Source: Haliea sp. | GTDB lineage: Bacteria; Pseudomonadota; Gammaproteobacteria; Pseudomonadales; Halieaceae | Length of the DNA stretch: 64,000 nucleotides | Direction: 5' to 3' | Assembly: GCA_016704305.1 (NCBI GenBank) | Contig: JADJAL010000018.1 | Location: 56,733-120,732 of the forward strand | Program-made: the position numbers and the translations under genes | In this document: positions 42,069 to 52,215 of the stretch, in pieces | Layout: each line of letters begins with the position of its first letter | Numbering within the stretch: position 1 is the stretch's first letter | Notes under the pieces: model-generated | The model's database searches: none | What the model was told of the DNA's origin: nothing | What the model saw: the letters and a program-made list of their open reading frames with translations, nothing else

Positions 42069-45000
42069 GTGATGCCATCGCTACCAGCTTCGCGTCTGTC
42101 GCAGGCGTCATGCCTGCTGTCCTTGTGTGTAATCCTGTCGGCCTGCAGTGACGGCAATGACAACCAACCCACCGTCAACGAGCCGCCGGTCGACCCCCCG
42201 GTATCGACAGTGTCCGCGCGGGTGGCGACGGAGGGCGATCTCCTGGCGGGCCCGCTGGCCCGCGGCAGGCCGGGCGACTTCGTGCTGGAAAACGAGCACC
42301 TGCGGGTCATCATCCAGAAGGCGGGCCGGCAGTGGCTCAGCATCGGTACCTATGGCGGCAATATCATCGATGTCAGTCGCAAGGATGCGGCGGGTGCGAT
42401 GCTGCCCGACCACCTGGAAGAGTTCGTGATCGGCCTGAATATCGAGAATACGCCCAATTACACGGATATCCGTATCGAAAAAGACGGCAGTGACGGTGAA
42501 GCCGCTGTTATCTGCGCGACCGGCCCCGATGACCTGCTCGAACTGGCCAACGCCAGCTCCGCGATCCGCGATTTTGGCGCGACGCTCCCGGCCAGCGCCG
42601 ATGACCGGGATTTGCCGATCGAAATCGAAACCTGTTACTCGATTGCGCCGGGTGCCCGCTATGTAACGCTGGATACCACCTTCAGGAATGAGGGGAGCAC
42701 GGATCTGCCGATCTATTTGACGGAGTACATGAACGGCTCCGGCCAGGTGGAGTTCTTCCAGCCCCATGCGGGATTTGGTGAGCCGCTGTATACACCGTCC
42801 TGCCCCGAGGAGACCTACGTCGCCTGTGATGCCGTGGAAGGCGGCATGTGTGATCAGTGCAACTTCGTCAGTTATAGCGGGGTGGATGGCGGCACCGGCG
42901 TTTCCTACGGCCTGATCCACGGCGAGCAGCGCTCCTCCAGCTTCTCCACCGTTGGCATCAATATCGTTGTCTACGGTGAGGCGACGCTGAGCCTGATCCT
43001 CGGTATCGTCCCGCCCAATTACACCGTGCCCGCAGACGGCGAATTGTCGCTGCGGCGGTATTTTGCGGTGGGCGACGGCAGCGTGGCCAGCATTGCCGAT
43101 ATTCGCAACGAGCTGTTTGGTATAGAAACGGTTGAAGTCAGTGGGACAGTAAGCAGCAATGGACAACCACTGGAGAACGCGCAGGTTGCCGTGTACCAGG
43201 TGCTGGACGGCAGCGCCCAGGTGGACCCGGACCTGAGCGTCTTCATGGTCAACCACAGTCGCACCGATGCCGCAGGTAAGTACAGCCTGGCGTTGCCACC
43301 CGGTGAATACATCATGCGCGCCAACATGGAGGGCTATCTCTACCCTGAGAGCGGCCCCGCGTCGCTGTCGGTTGCCTCCACCGCGCTCACGCAGGACTTT
43401 GAGATGCCGCAGTCAGGCTACCTCGACGTGACCGTGATCGATGAGACCGGCCCGGGTCCCGCCAAGGTGCAACTGGTGGGCTTCGACCCGACGCCGCCGC
43501 TGACCAACCAGGTGAGCGGCAACGAGGCGGGGGTGTTCGGCGATTTCCGCGCCGACTCGCTGCCGTTTGGCGTAGCGCAGGCGACCTTCATTGATCGCAA
43601 TGGCGTGAGTGAAAGAATCACCATGGAGCCGGGTGAGTACCAGGTGGTCGTCTCGCGCGGCCCCCGCTATTCGGCATTCAAGCAGAACGTGACCATTCTG
43701 CCCGGCCAGGTGGCGACGGTGCAGGCGGAAATCGTCAAGCTGCTGGATACCAGCGGCTTCGTGCACATGGATGCCCACGTGCACTCCATCGACAGCCCGG
43801 ACGCGGAAGTGACGCGCGAGGAGCGGGTCGCGGTGATGCTCGCGGAGGGACTGGACTTTTTTACCCCGTCCGATCACGGCTTTCGCGCGGACTTCACGCC
43901 GACCCTGAAGGCGATGGGCGTGGAGGACCTGATCGGACGTCGCGGCCAGCAGTGAGACCACCACGTTCGATTACGGGCACTTCAACAGCTGGCCGGTCTG
44001 GGTAAACCCTGGCAGCATCAGCGGCGGCTCCTTCGACTGGGCGGGCGCCGCACCTCCCGGGGAGGACTTCCCGGCCTACGGCAATTTCAGCCTCTCGCCC
44101 GGGCAGATCATCGCCGGCCTGCGCGACGATCCCATGGATAACATCGTGCAGATCAACCATATCGCCTCGCACTTCGGCGCTGGCGGCCTCGCGATAGACA
44201 CGGGCAAGACGCCGCCGCAATCCAGCGCCAATCTCAGCTTCAAGCGGCTTGATCCCGCCCTTGGCAATGGCTTCGATGACGGGTTTGACGCGCTGGAAGT
44301 GTGGATCGGCACCAATGGCCGCAGCGGGATACTGGGTGAGTTCCTGGGCCAGAACGCCGGCGACTGGTTCAACCTGATCAACCAGGACATCGCGCGCATC
44401 GGCGTCGCCAACTCCGACACCCACGACCGCCGGCATACCCAGGTCTCCGCACGCACGCTGGTGGCGAGCGCCACCGAAAACCCCGCCGAACTTGGCGCGG
44501 TGGCCGAGACGCTTGCCGCGAATATCGTGGCCGGTAAAGCCATCGGCACCAACGCGCCGTTCCTGCTGCTGCAGGCGGATGGCGTCTTTGAAGAACAGGC
44601 GCAACATGCCGGCCTGAGACTGACCGAGAGCAACACCCTGCCTGCCGATGCCGGCAGCGCGGTCGAATTGACGGTCACGGTGAGCACGCCGGCCTGGGCC
44701 GCGGTCGACACGGTGGAGTTCTACATCAATAACCAGCCCGAGCTGACCAGCGCGCCCGGCAGCGCCGCGCGTTATGGCGTATGCCCGGATGCCACGATCA
44801 GCGCCGGCGACGAGGGTTGGGTCGCGGTGGATGTCGTCGTCAACGCGGCGGTGCAGGGCGGTTCGCGCACGGACATCACCGCGACGCTGACGCTGGATGA
44901 GATTACCGAGGATACCTGGGTCGTGGCGATCGCGCGCGGCACGGACGGCGTCTCCGAGCCGCTGTTTCCGGTGTTGCCAGAGAGCCTTTCCAGCAGCACG

Positions 45001-45171
45001 AACAGCACGCTCGCTGACCTGACCGATGGCAATCTTGCAGAGGGTGGGACCGCGGCGTTCGCGTTCACCAATCCGCTGTTCATCGACGTGGATGGCGATG
45101 GCTGGACGGCACCGGGCGTCGCCAACGAAAGTTGTTCGATGTCTATTCTGCTGCGGCAAGCAGCCCGGTAG
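42069..45171 (+). pseudogene. CehA/McbA-like metallohydrolase lipoprotein, frameshifted
   Basis: The signal peptide has lipobox LSAC at residue 26, followed by SDGNDN and a Pro-rich linker. The large N-terminal beta-rich part includes FVLENEHLRVIIQKAGRQWL, and a carboxypeptidase-regulatory-like beta domain around VSGTVSSNGQPLENAQVAVY. A CehA/McbA (PHP-like) domain then begins FVHMDAHVHSIDSPDAEVTR, with FTPSDHGFRADF. The frame ends at 43955, but the same domain continues in the next frame (SSETTTFDYGHFNSWPVW, and VANSDTHDRRHTQ) to 45171. One extra G at 43935-43936 accounts for this. Restored, it is about 1033 residues. Family metal-binding residues are present in both halves. Confidence 0.8.
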
Positions 45172-45238
45172 TATGGTCGCCTGGTGACTGGGCAGGCCGC
45201 GGCGTCTGTCCCGCCAGGTCCGACCTACGGAGTCTGCG

Positions 45239-46588
45239 ATGACTGAAACGATGCTGGATGCCAGCGCCACTGAAGACCTGCGGCCGATCCGGGTGGGATT
45301 TTTCGAGACGCTGCGCCTGGTGCGCAAGAGCTATGTCTACCCGCTAGAACACGCGCAGGAATTGCAGGCGCGTTTCGGCAATGCGGTGATGCAGAAGATG
45401 GCGGGCAGGACGTTCGTGCACCTGTTCGGCGCCGATGCGCACCGCCTCGCGCTGGTCAACGAGGGCCAGGTGTTTTCCAACAAGAAAGCCTGGGACCAGA
45501 TCATCGGCCGTATCTTCCCCAACGGCCTGATGCTGCGTGACGGCGACGACCACCGCTATCACCGGCGCCTGATGCAGGCGGGGTTTAAAAGTGGGCCGAT
45601 GCAGCGCTACCTGCAGGAGATGGTGCCGCAGGTGCGCGAGGCAGTGGCCGGATGGCCCGTGGTGCCCGGCCAGCCGCTGCTGGCGTTCCCCACCTTCAAG
45701 CAGATGACGCTGGACCTGGCCGCCTCCATTTTCCTCGGCATGGACCTCGGCGACGAGGCCACCCGCATCAACGATGCGTTTGAGGCAACCGTCGCCGCGT
45801 CCATGCCGAAAATCCCGCTGGCCATCCCCGGCACGCTACTGTGGCGCGGTATTCGCGCGCGGCAGTACATGTGCGACTATTTCCGCAAGCAGTTGCCGAC
45901 GAAGCGCAAGGACAACGGCACGGACATGTTCTCGCTGCTGTGCAATGCCACCGATGAGGACGGCAACCGGTACACCGACCAGGAAGTGATAGACCACATG
46001 ATCTTCCTGATGATGGCTGCGCACGACACCACCACCAGCACGCAGACCAGCATGACCTACGCGCTGGCGCGCCACCCCGAGTGGCAACAGCGCCTGCTGG
46101 AGGAAGTGAACGGGCTGGGCGTGGAGCACCTGCGCTACGAGGACCTCGATCGCATGGAGCAGACGGAGTGGGTGATGAAAGAAGCGCTGCGTATGTACCC
46201 GCCGCTGTCGACGCTGCCCAAGTACAGCGTCGCGCCGTTTGAGTTCGAGGGCCTGCGCATTCCCGCCGGCGCGATCGCCATCACCTATCCGATACACACG
46301 CACTACATGGAAGACTACTGGACGCGACCCACCACCTTCGATCCGCTGCGCTTCAGCGACGCGCGCGCGGAGCACAAGCGCGATCCGTACTGCTGGGTAC
46401 CGTTCAGCGGCGGCGCGCACATGTGCATCGGCCTGCATTTCGCGATCATGCAGATCAAGCTGGTGATGTTCGAGATGCTGCGCCGCTACCGCTGGTCCGT
46501 GCCGCAAGGCTATGCGATGCCGGTGCAGCAGTCGCCGATTTCCAAACCGCGCGATGGACTGCCGGTGTATTTTGAAGCGCGAACCTGA
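45239..46588 (+). CDS. Cytochrome P450
   Basis: This heme monooxygenase has 449 residues. The I-helix reads MAAHDTTTSTQTSMTYAL, the K-helix ExxR is KEALRMYPPLSTLPKY, and the heme-binding loop FSGGAHMCIGLHFA carries the axial cysteine. No membrane anchor or signal peptide is visible, as expected for a soluble bacterial P450. Length and motifs resemble CYP families acting on sterols, fatty acids or terpenes, but a subfamily cannot be assigned. It follows the lipoprotein gene by 67 bases and precedes an HSL-type esterase by 31 bases, so a hydroxylation-hydrolysis pair is likely. Redox partners are not seen here. Confidence 0.95.
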   Translation: MTETMLDASATEDLRPIRVGFFETLRLVRKSYVYPLEHAQELQARFGNAVMQKMAGRTFVHLFGADAHRLALVNEGQVFSNKKAWDQIIGRIFPNGLMLRDGDDHRYHRRLMQAGFKSGPMQRYLQEMVPQVREAVAGWPVVPGQPLLAFPTFKQMTLDLAASIFLGMDLGDEATRINDAFEATVAASMPKIPLAIPGTLLWRGIRARQYMCDYFRKQLPTKRKDNGTDMFSLLCNATDEDGNRYTDQEVIDHMIFLMMAAHDTTTSTQTSMTYALARHPEWQQRLLEEVNGLGVEHLRYEDLDRMEQTEWVMKEALRMYPPLSTLPKYSVAPFEFEGLRIPAGAIAITYPIHTHYMEDYWTRPTTFDPLRFSDARAEHKRDPYCWVPFSGGAHMCIGLHFAIMQIKLVMFEMLRRYRWSVPQGYAMPVQQSPISKPRDGLPVYFEART

Positions 46589-46619
46589 CTTTTAACCTTG
46601 GCCCACTGGATGACATAAC

Positions 46620-47771
46620 ATGACCAAACGCAGTATGAATGACGACCCGCGTATCGACCCTCGCATCAAGGCCCTGATGGGCGGCCTCGTGATGCCGGAA
46701 TCAACCGATGCTGCCAGCCGCGAAGAGATGCTGGCGCGCTTCAACACCCCCGAAGCGCTGGCGATGAGCGCGGGCTTCAAAGGCTTCATGGAGTTGTGCG
46801 ACACCGAGGAGATTGCTCCCTCCAAGGGTCTGGCTGTCAGCACGCTGGAATTCACCTCCGAGCCGGATGGCAACACCATCAAGGTGCAGTTCATCAGGCC
46901 GCAATCCGCCGAGCCGCTGCCCTGCGTCTACTACATCCACGGCGGCGGCATGCAGGCCATGTCCTGCTTCGACGGCAACTACCGCGCCTGGGGCAAGATC
47001 ATCGCCGCGCGCGGCGTTGCGGTCGCGATGGTGGATTTTCGCAATGCGTTGACGCCGTCTTCGGCGCCGGAGGTCGCGCCGTACCCGGCGGGACTCAATG
47101 ATTGCGTCGCCGGCGTCAAATGGCTTGCCGGTCAGGCGGGCGCGCTGGGCATCGATGCGTCGCGCATCATCATTGCCGGTGAGAGCGGCGGCGGCAATCT
47201 CACGCTGGCCACCGGCCTGCGCCTGAAACGCGAGGGCGCGCTGCACCTGATCAAGGGCCTGTACGCGCTGTGCCCGTACATCGCCGGTATGTGGCCGCAG
47301 CCCCAGTACCCTTCTTCCATCGAGAACAACGGCCTGCTGCTGGACCTGCACAACAACAACGGCGCGATGGCCTATGGCATCGAGGAACTGGAAAAGCGCA
47401 ACCCGCTGGCCTGGCCGGGATTCGCCACCGACGCGGACGTGGCGGGCCTGCCGCCGACGGTGATCAGCGTGAACGAGTGCGATCCGCTGCGCGACGAGGG
47501 CGTCGCCTTCTACCGACTGCTACTCAAAAACGGCGTCGCCGCGCGCTGCCGGCAGGTGATGGGCACGATTCACGGCACCGAGATATTCCCGCTGTGCTGC
47601 CCGGATATCAGCCGTGATACCGCGCGGATCTGGCGGCGTTTTGTGCGGGGGATTGATCGATCACGCGCAACAACGTGGCCCGTCCACAAGCGATCTGCTG
47701 ATCGGCGACAACGGGTGCCCCTTCGAGGAATCCGCACCGCTGTTATACTGCTACTGTCGCCTGGTATCTGA
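46620..47771 (+). CDS. HSL-family alpha/beta hydrolase esterase, C-terminus frameshifted
   Basis: This esterase is of the hormone-sensitive-lipase family. The oxyanion motif is YYIHGGGMQAMSC, the nucleophile is in IAGESGGGNLTLA, the acid is in VNECDPLRDEG and the histidine is in GTIHGTEIF. All three catalytic positions are present. After CPDISRDTAR the reading frame gives IWRRFVRG, but the next frame gives DLAAFCAGD and a stop at 47656, the natural ending of the family. One G appears to be missing near 47626. As given, the protein has 383 residues; restored, about 345. It lies directly downstream of the P450. Confidence 0.88.
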   Translation: MTKRSMNDDPRIDPRIKALMGGLVMPESTDAASREEMLARFNTPEALAMSAGFKGFMELCDTEEIAPSKGLAVSTLEFTSEPDGNTIKVQFIRPQSAEPLPCVYYIHGGGMQAMSCFDGNYRAWGKIIAARGVAVAMVDFRNALTPSSAPEVAPYPAGLNDCVAGVKWLAGQAGALGIDASRIIIAGESGGGNLTLATGLRLKREGALHLIKGLYALCPYIAGMWPQPQYPSSIENNGLLLDLHNNNGAMAYGIEELEKRNPLAWPGFATDADVAGLPPTVISVNECDPLRDEGVAFYRLLLKNGVAARCRQVMGTIHGTEIFPLCCPDISRDTARIWRRFVRGIDRSRATTWPVHKRSADRRQRVPLRGIRTAVILLLSPGI

Positions 47772-47804
47772 CACGTCATAAAAATAAACAGGGAGCACCG
47801 CCGC

Positions 47805-49775
47805 ATGACTGTAAACCAAAGCCTGAGAGTCCTCATAGTGTTGCTTTTGCCGATATATCTTTTCGGCTGCAGCGACAGCAATGACAACAACGACACGACC
47901 GTCGTCATTCCGCCGCCGCCTCCTCCGCCTGAGGCACCGACGCTGTACGCGGGTGCCGCCAGCCGCAGCCTGCTGCCGACCGTCAGCGGCGGGCGCGACT
48001 ACCTGCAGGAAGCGCCGGGCTGGCCGGTGGCCGCGGAACTGGATGCGAACGACCCGGGCGTGTTCGTGCCGGTATGGGACCAGGGCCGGGTAAATGTCGG
48101 CAATGGCAACAGCGATGGCTCCTGGGTGCACGACGACGTGCGCGCAACCGCCGTGGCGCTGCAGCGCGAGGAGCAACGCGCCATCTTCATCACCAGCAAT
48201 ACCTACATGCACCTGAAAGCGGATGTGGACGAGATCGTGCGCCGTGTGCAGGGCGCATTGCCCCAGGCGTGGGCGGGCGCGGAAATCCTGGTGTCTGCCA
48301 CGCACAACCATCACGGCCCGGAAACCGCATTCGGCCCGAACGCCCAGTGGTACGAGATGGCTGCCGAACAGATCGTCGCTGCGGCGATCGCGGCGGTGGA
48401 CGCCGTGGAGCCGGTGTCGGCGTCGGTGGCGACCGGCCACCACCATTACGGGTCAGTGGATCAACGCGATCCGCGCGTGTACGACAGCCGGCTCAATGTG
48501 CTGGCGCTGGAAGCGATTGAAAGCGGCGAATCCGTTGCCGTGTTGGTGCAGTGGAATGCACACCCCGAGGTGACGCTGGGATGGGAACCCCCGGCGGACG
48601 CTTTCGCACTGGAAGAAGCCTGCGCGATCAAGGGTTGGGAGGGCGGCGACTGCACCGCCGAGGACAGGTATTTTTCCGGTGACTTCGTGAGCGTGCTGGA
48701 GGAGCGACTGAAGGCCGCCCACGGTGGCGAGGTGGCGTTCTTTAATGGCGCGCTGGGTGTCCTCACTGGCCCGCTGCACGCCTCGACCTGGGTGGTGGAC
48801 GACGAGCACCCGGTGGGCGATGGCAAGACGGTCCCGGAAGGGGCCGTGCCGCTGGCACAGTGCGACCGTAGCAATCCTTTCGAGTGCCAGTCGTTCGCCA
48901 AGACCGAATCCACCGGGAATGAACTGGCCAATGCGGTCAACACACTGCTGGCCAACGCGCAGCCGCTTGATATAGCGTCCATCGACATTCGCCGGCAGGC
49001 GTTTTACAGCCGCGTGACCAACCTCGGCTTTCGCGTGCTGGCCGCCGAAGGTGAGCTCGGCTGGAAGCCGATGCAGGTATTCAATTGCAGTGGCAAGCCG
49101 TTCACCGACGACAATTGCGTCAATGCCGGCCAGGACACCGTGGCGGACCCGGTGCTGACACCGCTGCTGGGGTACGAAGTCGCGAAAGGCGATGTGCTGA
49201 AGACACAGGTGATTCACGTGGACTTCGGCGATGTCGGCATGTTGTTCCTGCCGGGTGAGGTGCCCTCGGAACTGGTGATTGGCTTGCCCGAGGATTTCAA
49301 CACCGCGCCGCCCGAGAAATATAACGAGCAACCGGATGAACATGCGCTGGGCGCTGACTACGTGGTTCCAGGGCATTACCTGTCGTTGGTGGACGAGTCC
49401 ATCACTTTCGTGGTCGGGCTGGGCATGGATGAAGTGGGCTACTTTGTGCCCGCCGCTGACTACCGCCTGCAGTGCCATGCGCTGTCGCTCAGTGCGCTGC
49501 CCGGCACCAGTTGCGAGGGCCTGGCGGATCGCGGTGTGATCGAGTCGCCGACCTGGGTGGGCGGCTTAACCTGCCAGAAAGTATTCGATGACCCGGCATT
49601 CCTGGCGTCGTTGGGCGCGGACGGGCCAGCGGTACAAGCCGTGTGCTACTACGGCCAAATGGTGGGCGCCGAGATCGAACAGCCCGCCGGGCACTATGAA
49701 GAAACCAACTCCGCCGGCTGGGATCTGGTGGATGACTTGTGGGCTGCCACCGTGCAGATGTTCGAGGCACCGTAA
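47805..49775 (+). CDS. Lipoprotein related to neutral/alkaline ceramidases
   Basis: This 656-residue lipoprotein has its lipobox at residue 22 (FGC), followed by SDSNDN and a seven-proline stretch. The mature protein shows the neutral ceramidase N-terminal fold: YAGAASRSLLPTVSG, RATAVALQREEQRAIFITSN, and the metal and catalytic region LVSATHNHHGPETAFGPN. VLVQWNAHPEVTLGWEP and AFFNGALGVLTGP follow. Ceramidases of this family hydrolyse the amide of ceramide using zinc and a serine. The C-terminal half is less clear, so a related amide or ester substrate is possible. It is an envelope protein and the second of several lipoproteins in this region. Confidence 0.82.
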   Translation: MTVNQSLRVLIVLLLPIYLFGCSDSNDNNDTTVVIPPPPPPPEAPTLYAGAASRSLLPTVSGGRDYLQEAPGWPVAAELDANDPGVFVPVWDQGRVNVGNGNSDGSWVHDDVRATAVALQREEQRAIFITSNTYMHLKADVDEIVRRVQGALPQAWAGAEILVSATHNHHGPETAFGPNAQWYEMAAEQIVAAAIAAVDAVEPVSASVATGHHHYGSVDQRDPRVYDSRLNVLALEAIESGESVAVLVQWNAHPEVTLGWEPPADAFALEEACAIKGWEGGDCTAEDRYFSGDFVSVLEERLKAAHGGEVAFFNGALGVLTGPLHASTWVVDDEHPVGDGKTVPEGAVPLAQCDRSNPFECQSFAKTESTGNELANAVNTLLANAQPLDIASIDIRRQAFYSRVTNLGFRVLAAEGELGWKPMQVFNCSGKPFTDDNCVNAGQDTVADPVLTPLLGYEVAKGDVLKTQVIHVDFGDVGMLFLPGEVPSELVIGLPEDFNTAPPEKYNEQPDEHALGADYVVPGHYLSLVDESITFVVGLGMDEVGYFVPAADYRLQCHALSLSALPGTSCEGLADRGVIESPTWVGGLTCQKVFDDPAFLASLGADGPAVQAVCYYGQMVGAEIEQPAGHYEETNSAGWDLVDDLWAATVQMFEAP

Positions 49776-49965
49776 CGCGGCTCTTGAACGCCCGGGCACG
49801 CGACTGGCCGAAAGGCGCCGTGCTCCGGCTCTGTTTCGGTTTAACCGCGCGGGCTGAATGGCGACCGTTCACCACGCCAATGGAACGGGCTGAACCTCGA
49901 TGCGGTTTGACCTCACCGGCAGCCGCGTCTAGTATCGGGCGATAAATAATTAGAAGGATAATAAG

Positions 49966-52050
49966 ATGAAAATCCGTATTTATGGGCTTCTTGCCGCCTG
50001 CATCTTCACCGTCGTCACCGGGTGCTCGAACGGCAACGATTTCGACATCGTTGCGCAAGTGCCCCCGGTAGAGCCGCCGCCACCTCCGCCACCTCCGCCG
50101 CCACCACCCCCACCGCCAGCTCCGGCGCTGGACTGCGACCCGCTGGCGCCGAGCTATTGCGGCTTTCCCTACCCCAACAACTACTGGACGGTGGAGGACC
50201 CGACGTCCGTGACCGGACTGCGGCTGGCATTGCCGCAGGTCATCATCCCGACCTCCGCCGCAGGCAAGCAGTCCAGCACTGGCGCGTTCAATGAGATGGA
50301 CGGTTTCTCGCCGGGCATCGCGGCGATGACACACATGCCCGGCGCGACCGTGGTCGGGCTGGCGACGCCGGATACGATCGCCGGCTCGCTGCTGCCGCCG
50401 TCGCCCACCGTGATTATCAACGCGGCGACCGGCGAGCGCCTGCCGCACTGGGTGGATCTGGATGAATACGTGGTGCAGGCCAAGCTGCGCGTCGATGCCG
50501 AGGAGCGGCGGCCGAATTTCACGATTAACCGTGATATCGACGAGCTGCGGCAGGAGCAGGCGCTGATGCTGCGCCCGGCCGTCCGGCCGGAAGATGCCAC
50601 GCGCTATATCGTCGCGATTCGCAATGTGGTCGACAGCGAGGGGAACACCCTTGCGCCGTCGCCGGGATTCCTCGCGCTGCGCGACGGGACGCCCTCGGAT
50701 GACCCGATTATCGAATCCCGCCGCGCCCATTTCGAGGAGATCTTTGCGACGCTGGAGGAACAGGGCATCGCGCGCGGCGATTTGCAGATCGCGTGGGACT
50801 TCACCACGGCGAGCCGCGAGAACAACACGCGGGCGATGCTGCACATACGCGACGATGCGTTCGCCAATTCCCCAGAGGGCGTTCCTTATAGCATCGAGCT
50901 GAAGACCGAATCGGTGATCGACGGTATCGCCTGCCGCCTGGAAGTGACCTTCGACATGCCGCTGTACATGACCAAAGGCGAAACCGGCGGGTTGCTCAAC
51001 TTAGGCGAGGACGGTTTGCCGGCACAGAACGGCACCTACCCGTACGCCGCAGCGTTGATCATTCCGATGAGCGCGCAGACCGAGGCGGCGCCGCTGGTGG
51101 CGTTTGGGCATGGCCAATTGGGTGCGAAAGAACAGGTGCTGGGGTTCCAGCCGATTGCGGCAGACCAGAACTTCGCCGCCTTCGGACTCGACTTCAAGGG
51201 CTTTGCGTCCGATGACGTGGTCACCGTGGCGGCGGCGCTGACGGGAGACCTTGCGACCTTCCGCGCGGTGCCGGAGCGCATGCACCAGGGCTTCCTCAAC
51301 TTCCTGATGGCCATGCGGACGTTGTCCGTCGCCGCTGACGGCGGCCCGTCAACGCCGCTGAACCAGGCGCTCAATACACACTGCGGCGGCGCGGCGATTG
51401 ACGGATCGAAGCGCTATTACTTTGGCGGCAGCCAGGGCGGGATTCTCGGCGCGAGCCTGATGGCGCTGAGCACCGACATCGAGCGCGGCCTGCTGGCGGT
51501 GCCGGGCCAGTCGTACAACCTGCTGCTGAATCGCAGCGTCAATTTCGATCCCTACGCGGCGCCCATCTATACAAACTACAACTGGAACGCGCTGGATATG
51601 CAGTTGAACCTGGCGCTGGTGCAGGGCTTGTGGGATCGCGCTGAACCGACCGGCTATTCGAAATACATCCGCACGAACCTGCTGCCCGGTACGCCGCCGC
51701 ATGAAGTCCTGATCCAGGTGTCCAAGGCGGATCACCAGGTCACCAACCTCGGGGCGCACATCATGGCGCGCACGATCGGCGGCGTGGTGAATCTCGCGCC
51801 TTTGATCCGCAATGTCTGGGGCCTTGACGTGGTCAGCGGCGCGCATACCGGCTCTGCGATGATCGAGGTGGATTTCGGCAACCCCGATCCCCCGATCACC
51901 AATATCCCGCACTGGGGTGATGAGATGCGCGATCCCCATGGTCGCGCCACCGAGCTGCGTAACATCGGGGACAGCCTGAGCAGATTTTATGCCACGGGCG
52001 TTGCCGAAAACCTCTGCAATGGACCGTGTGACGAGGACGACATCCTGTAA
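49966..52050 (+). CDS. Lipoprotein with alpha/beta-hydrolase-like fold
   Basis: This 694-residue lipoprotein has its lipobox cysteine at residue 20 (TGC) and SNGNDF after it. A linker follows with a run of 15 prolines (50074-50118). The mature N-terminal part is a WTVEDPTSVTGLRLALPQ-type beta domain. The C-terminal half has a likely lipase elbow YFGGSQGGILGASLMA, preceded by LVAFGHGQLGAKEQVL, and ends near GDSLSRFYATGVAENLCNGP. The serine of GGSQGG is the probable nucleophile. I know no named family, but the fold resembles large secreted bacterial lipases. The 5' gap of 190 bases separates it from the ceramidase-like gene. Confidence 0.78.
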   Translation: MKIRIYGLLAACIFTVVTGCSNGNDFDIVAQVPPVEPPPPPPPPPPPPPPPAPALDCDPLAPSYCGFPYPNNYWTVEDPTSVTGLRLALPQVIIPTSAAGKQSSTGAFNEMDGFSPGIAAMTHMPGATVVGLATPDTIAGSLLPPSPTVIINAATGERLPHWVDLDEYVVQAKLRVDAEERRPNFTINRDIDELRQEQALMLRPAVRPEDATRYIVAIRNVVDSEGNTLAPSPGFLALRDGTPSDDPIIESRRAHFEEIFATLEEQGIARGDLQIAWDFTTASRENNTRAMLHIRDDAFANSPEGVPYSIELKTESVIDGIACRLEVTFDMPLYMTKGETGGLLNLGEDGLPAQNGTYPYAAALIIPMSAQTEAAPLVAFGHGQLGAKEQVLGFQPIAADQNFAAFGLDFKGFASDDVVTVAAALTGDLATFRAVPERMHQGFLNFLMAMRTLSVAADGGPSTPLNQALNTHCGGAAIDGSKRYYFGGSQGGILGASLMALSTDIERGLLAVPGQSYNLLLNRSVNFDPYAAPIYTNYNWNALDMQLNLALVQGLWDRAEPTGYSKYIRTNLLPGTPPHEVLIQVSKADHQVTNLGAHIMARTIGGVVNLAPLIRNVWGLDVVSGAHTGSAMIEVDFGNPDPPITNIPHWGDEMRDPHGRATELRNIGDSLSRFYATGVAENLCNGPCDEDDIL

Positions 52051-52215
52051 AATTCTCCCAACGATGCAGCGACTGGAAGCCACAATCCCGCTATTATTTG
52101 CTTGGCAGTGGGAGAGGGCGCAGTGTGACGTGGTGTGTTGTAACATGTGATCCCGGGCGCGCTCTTCCGCCTCGATAATCAACCACGCGTCGCATCCCTG
52201 TGAGGGTCTTTATCC

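Noticed and set aside
50074..50118. Poly-proline tract as a mutation or error
   Set aside because: The codons are mixed (CCG, CCA, CCT, CCC) and the frame stays intact; Pro-rich linkers are common after lipobox tags here.
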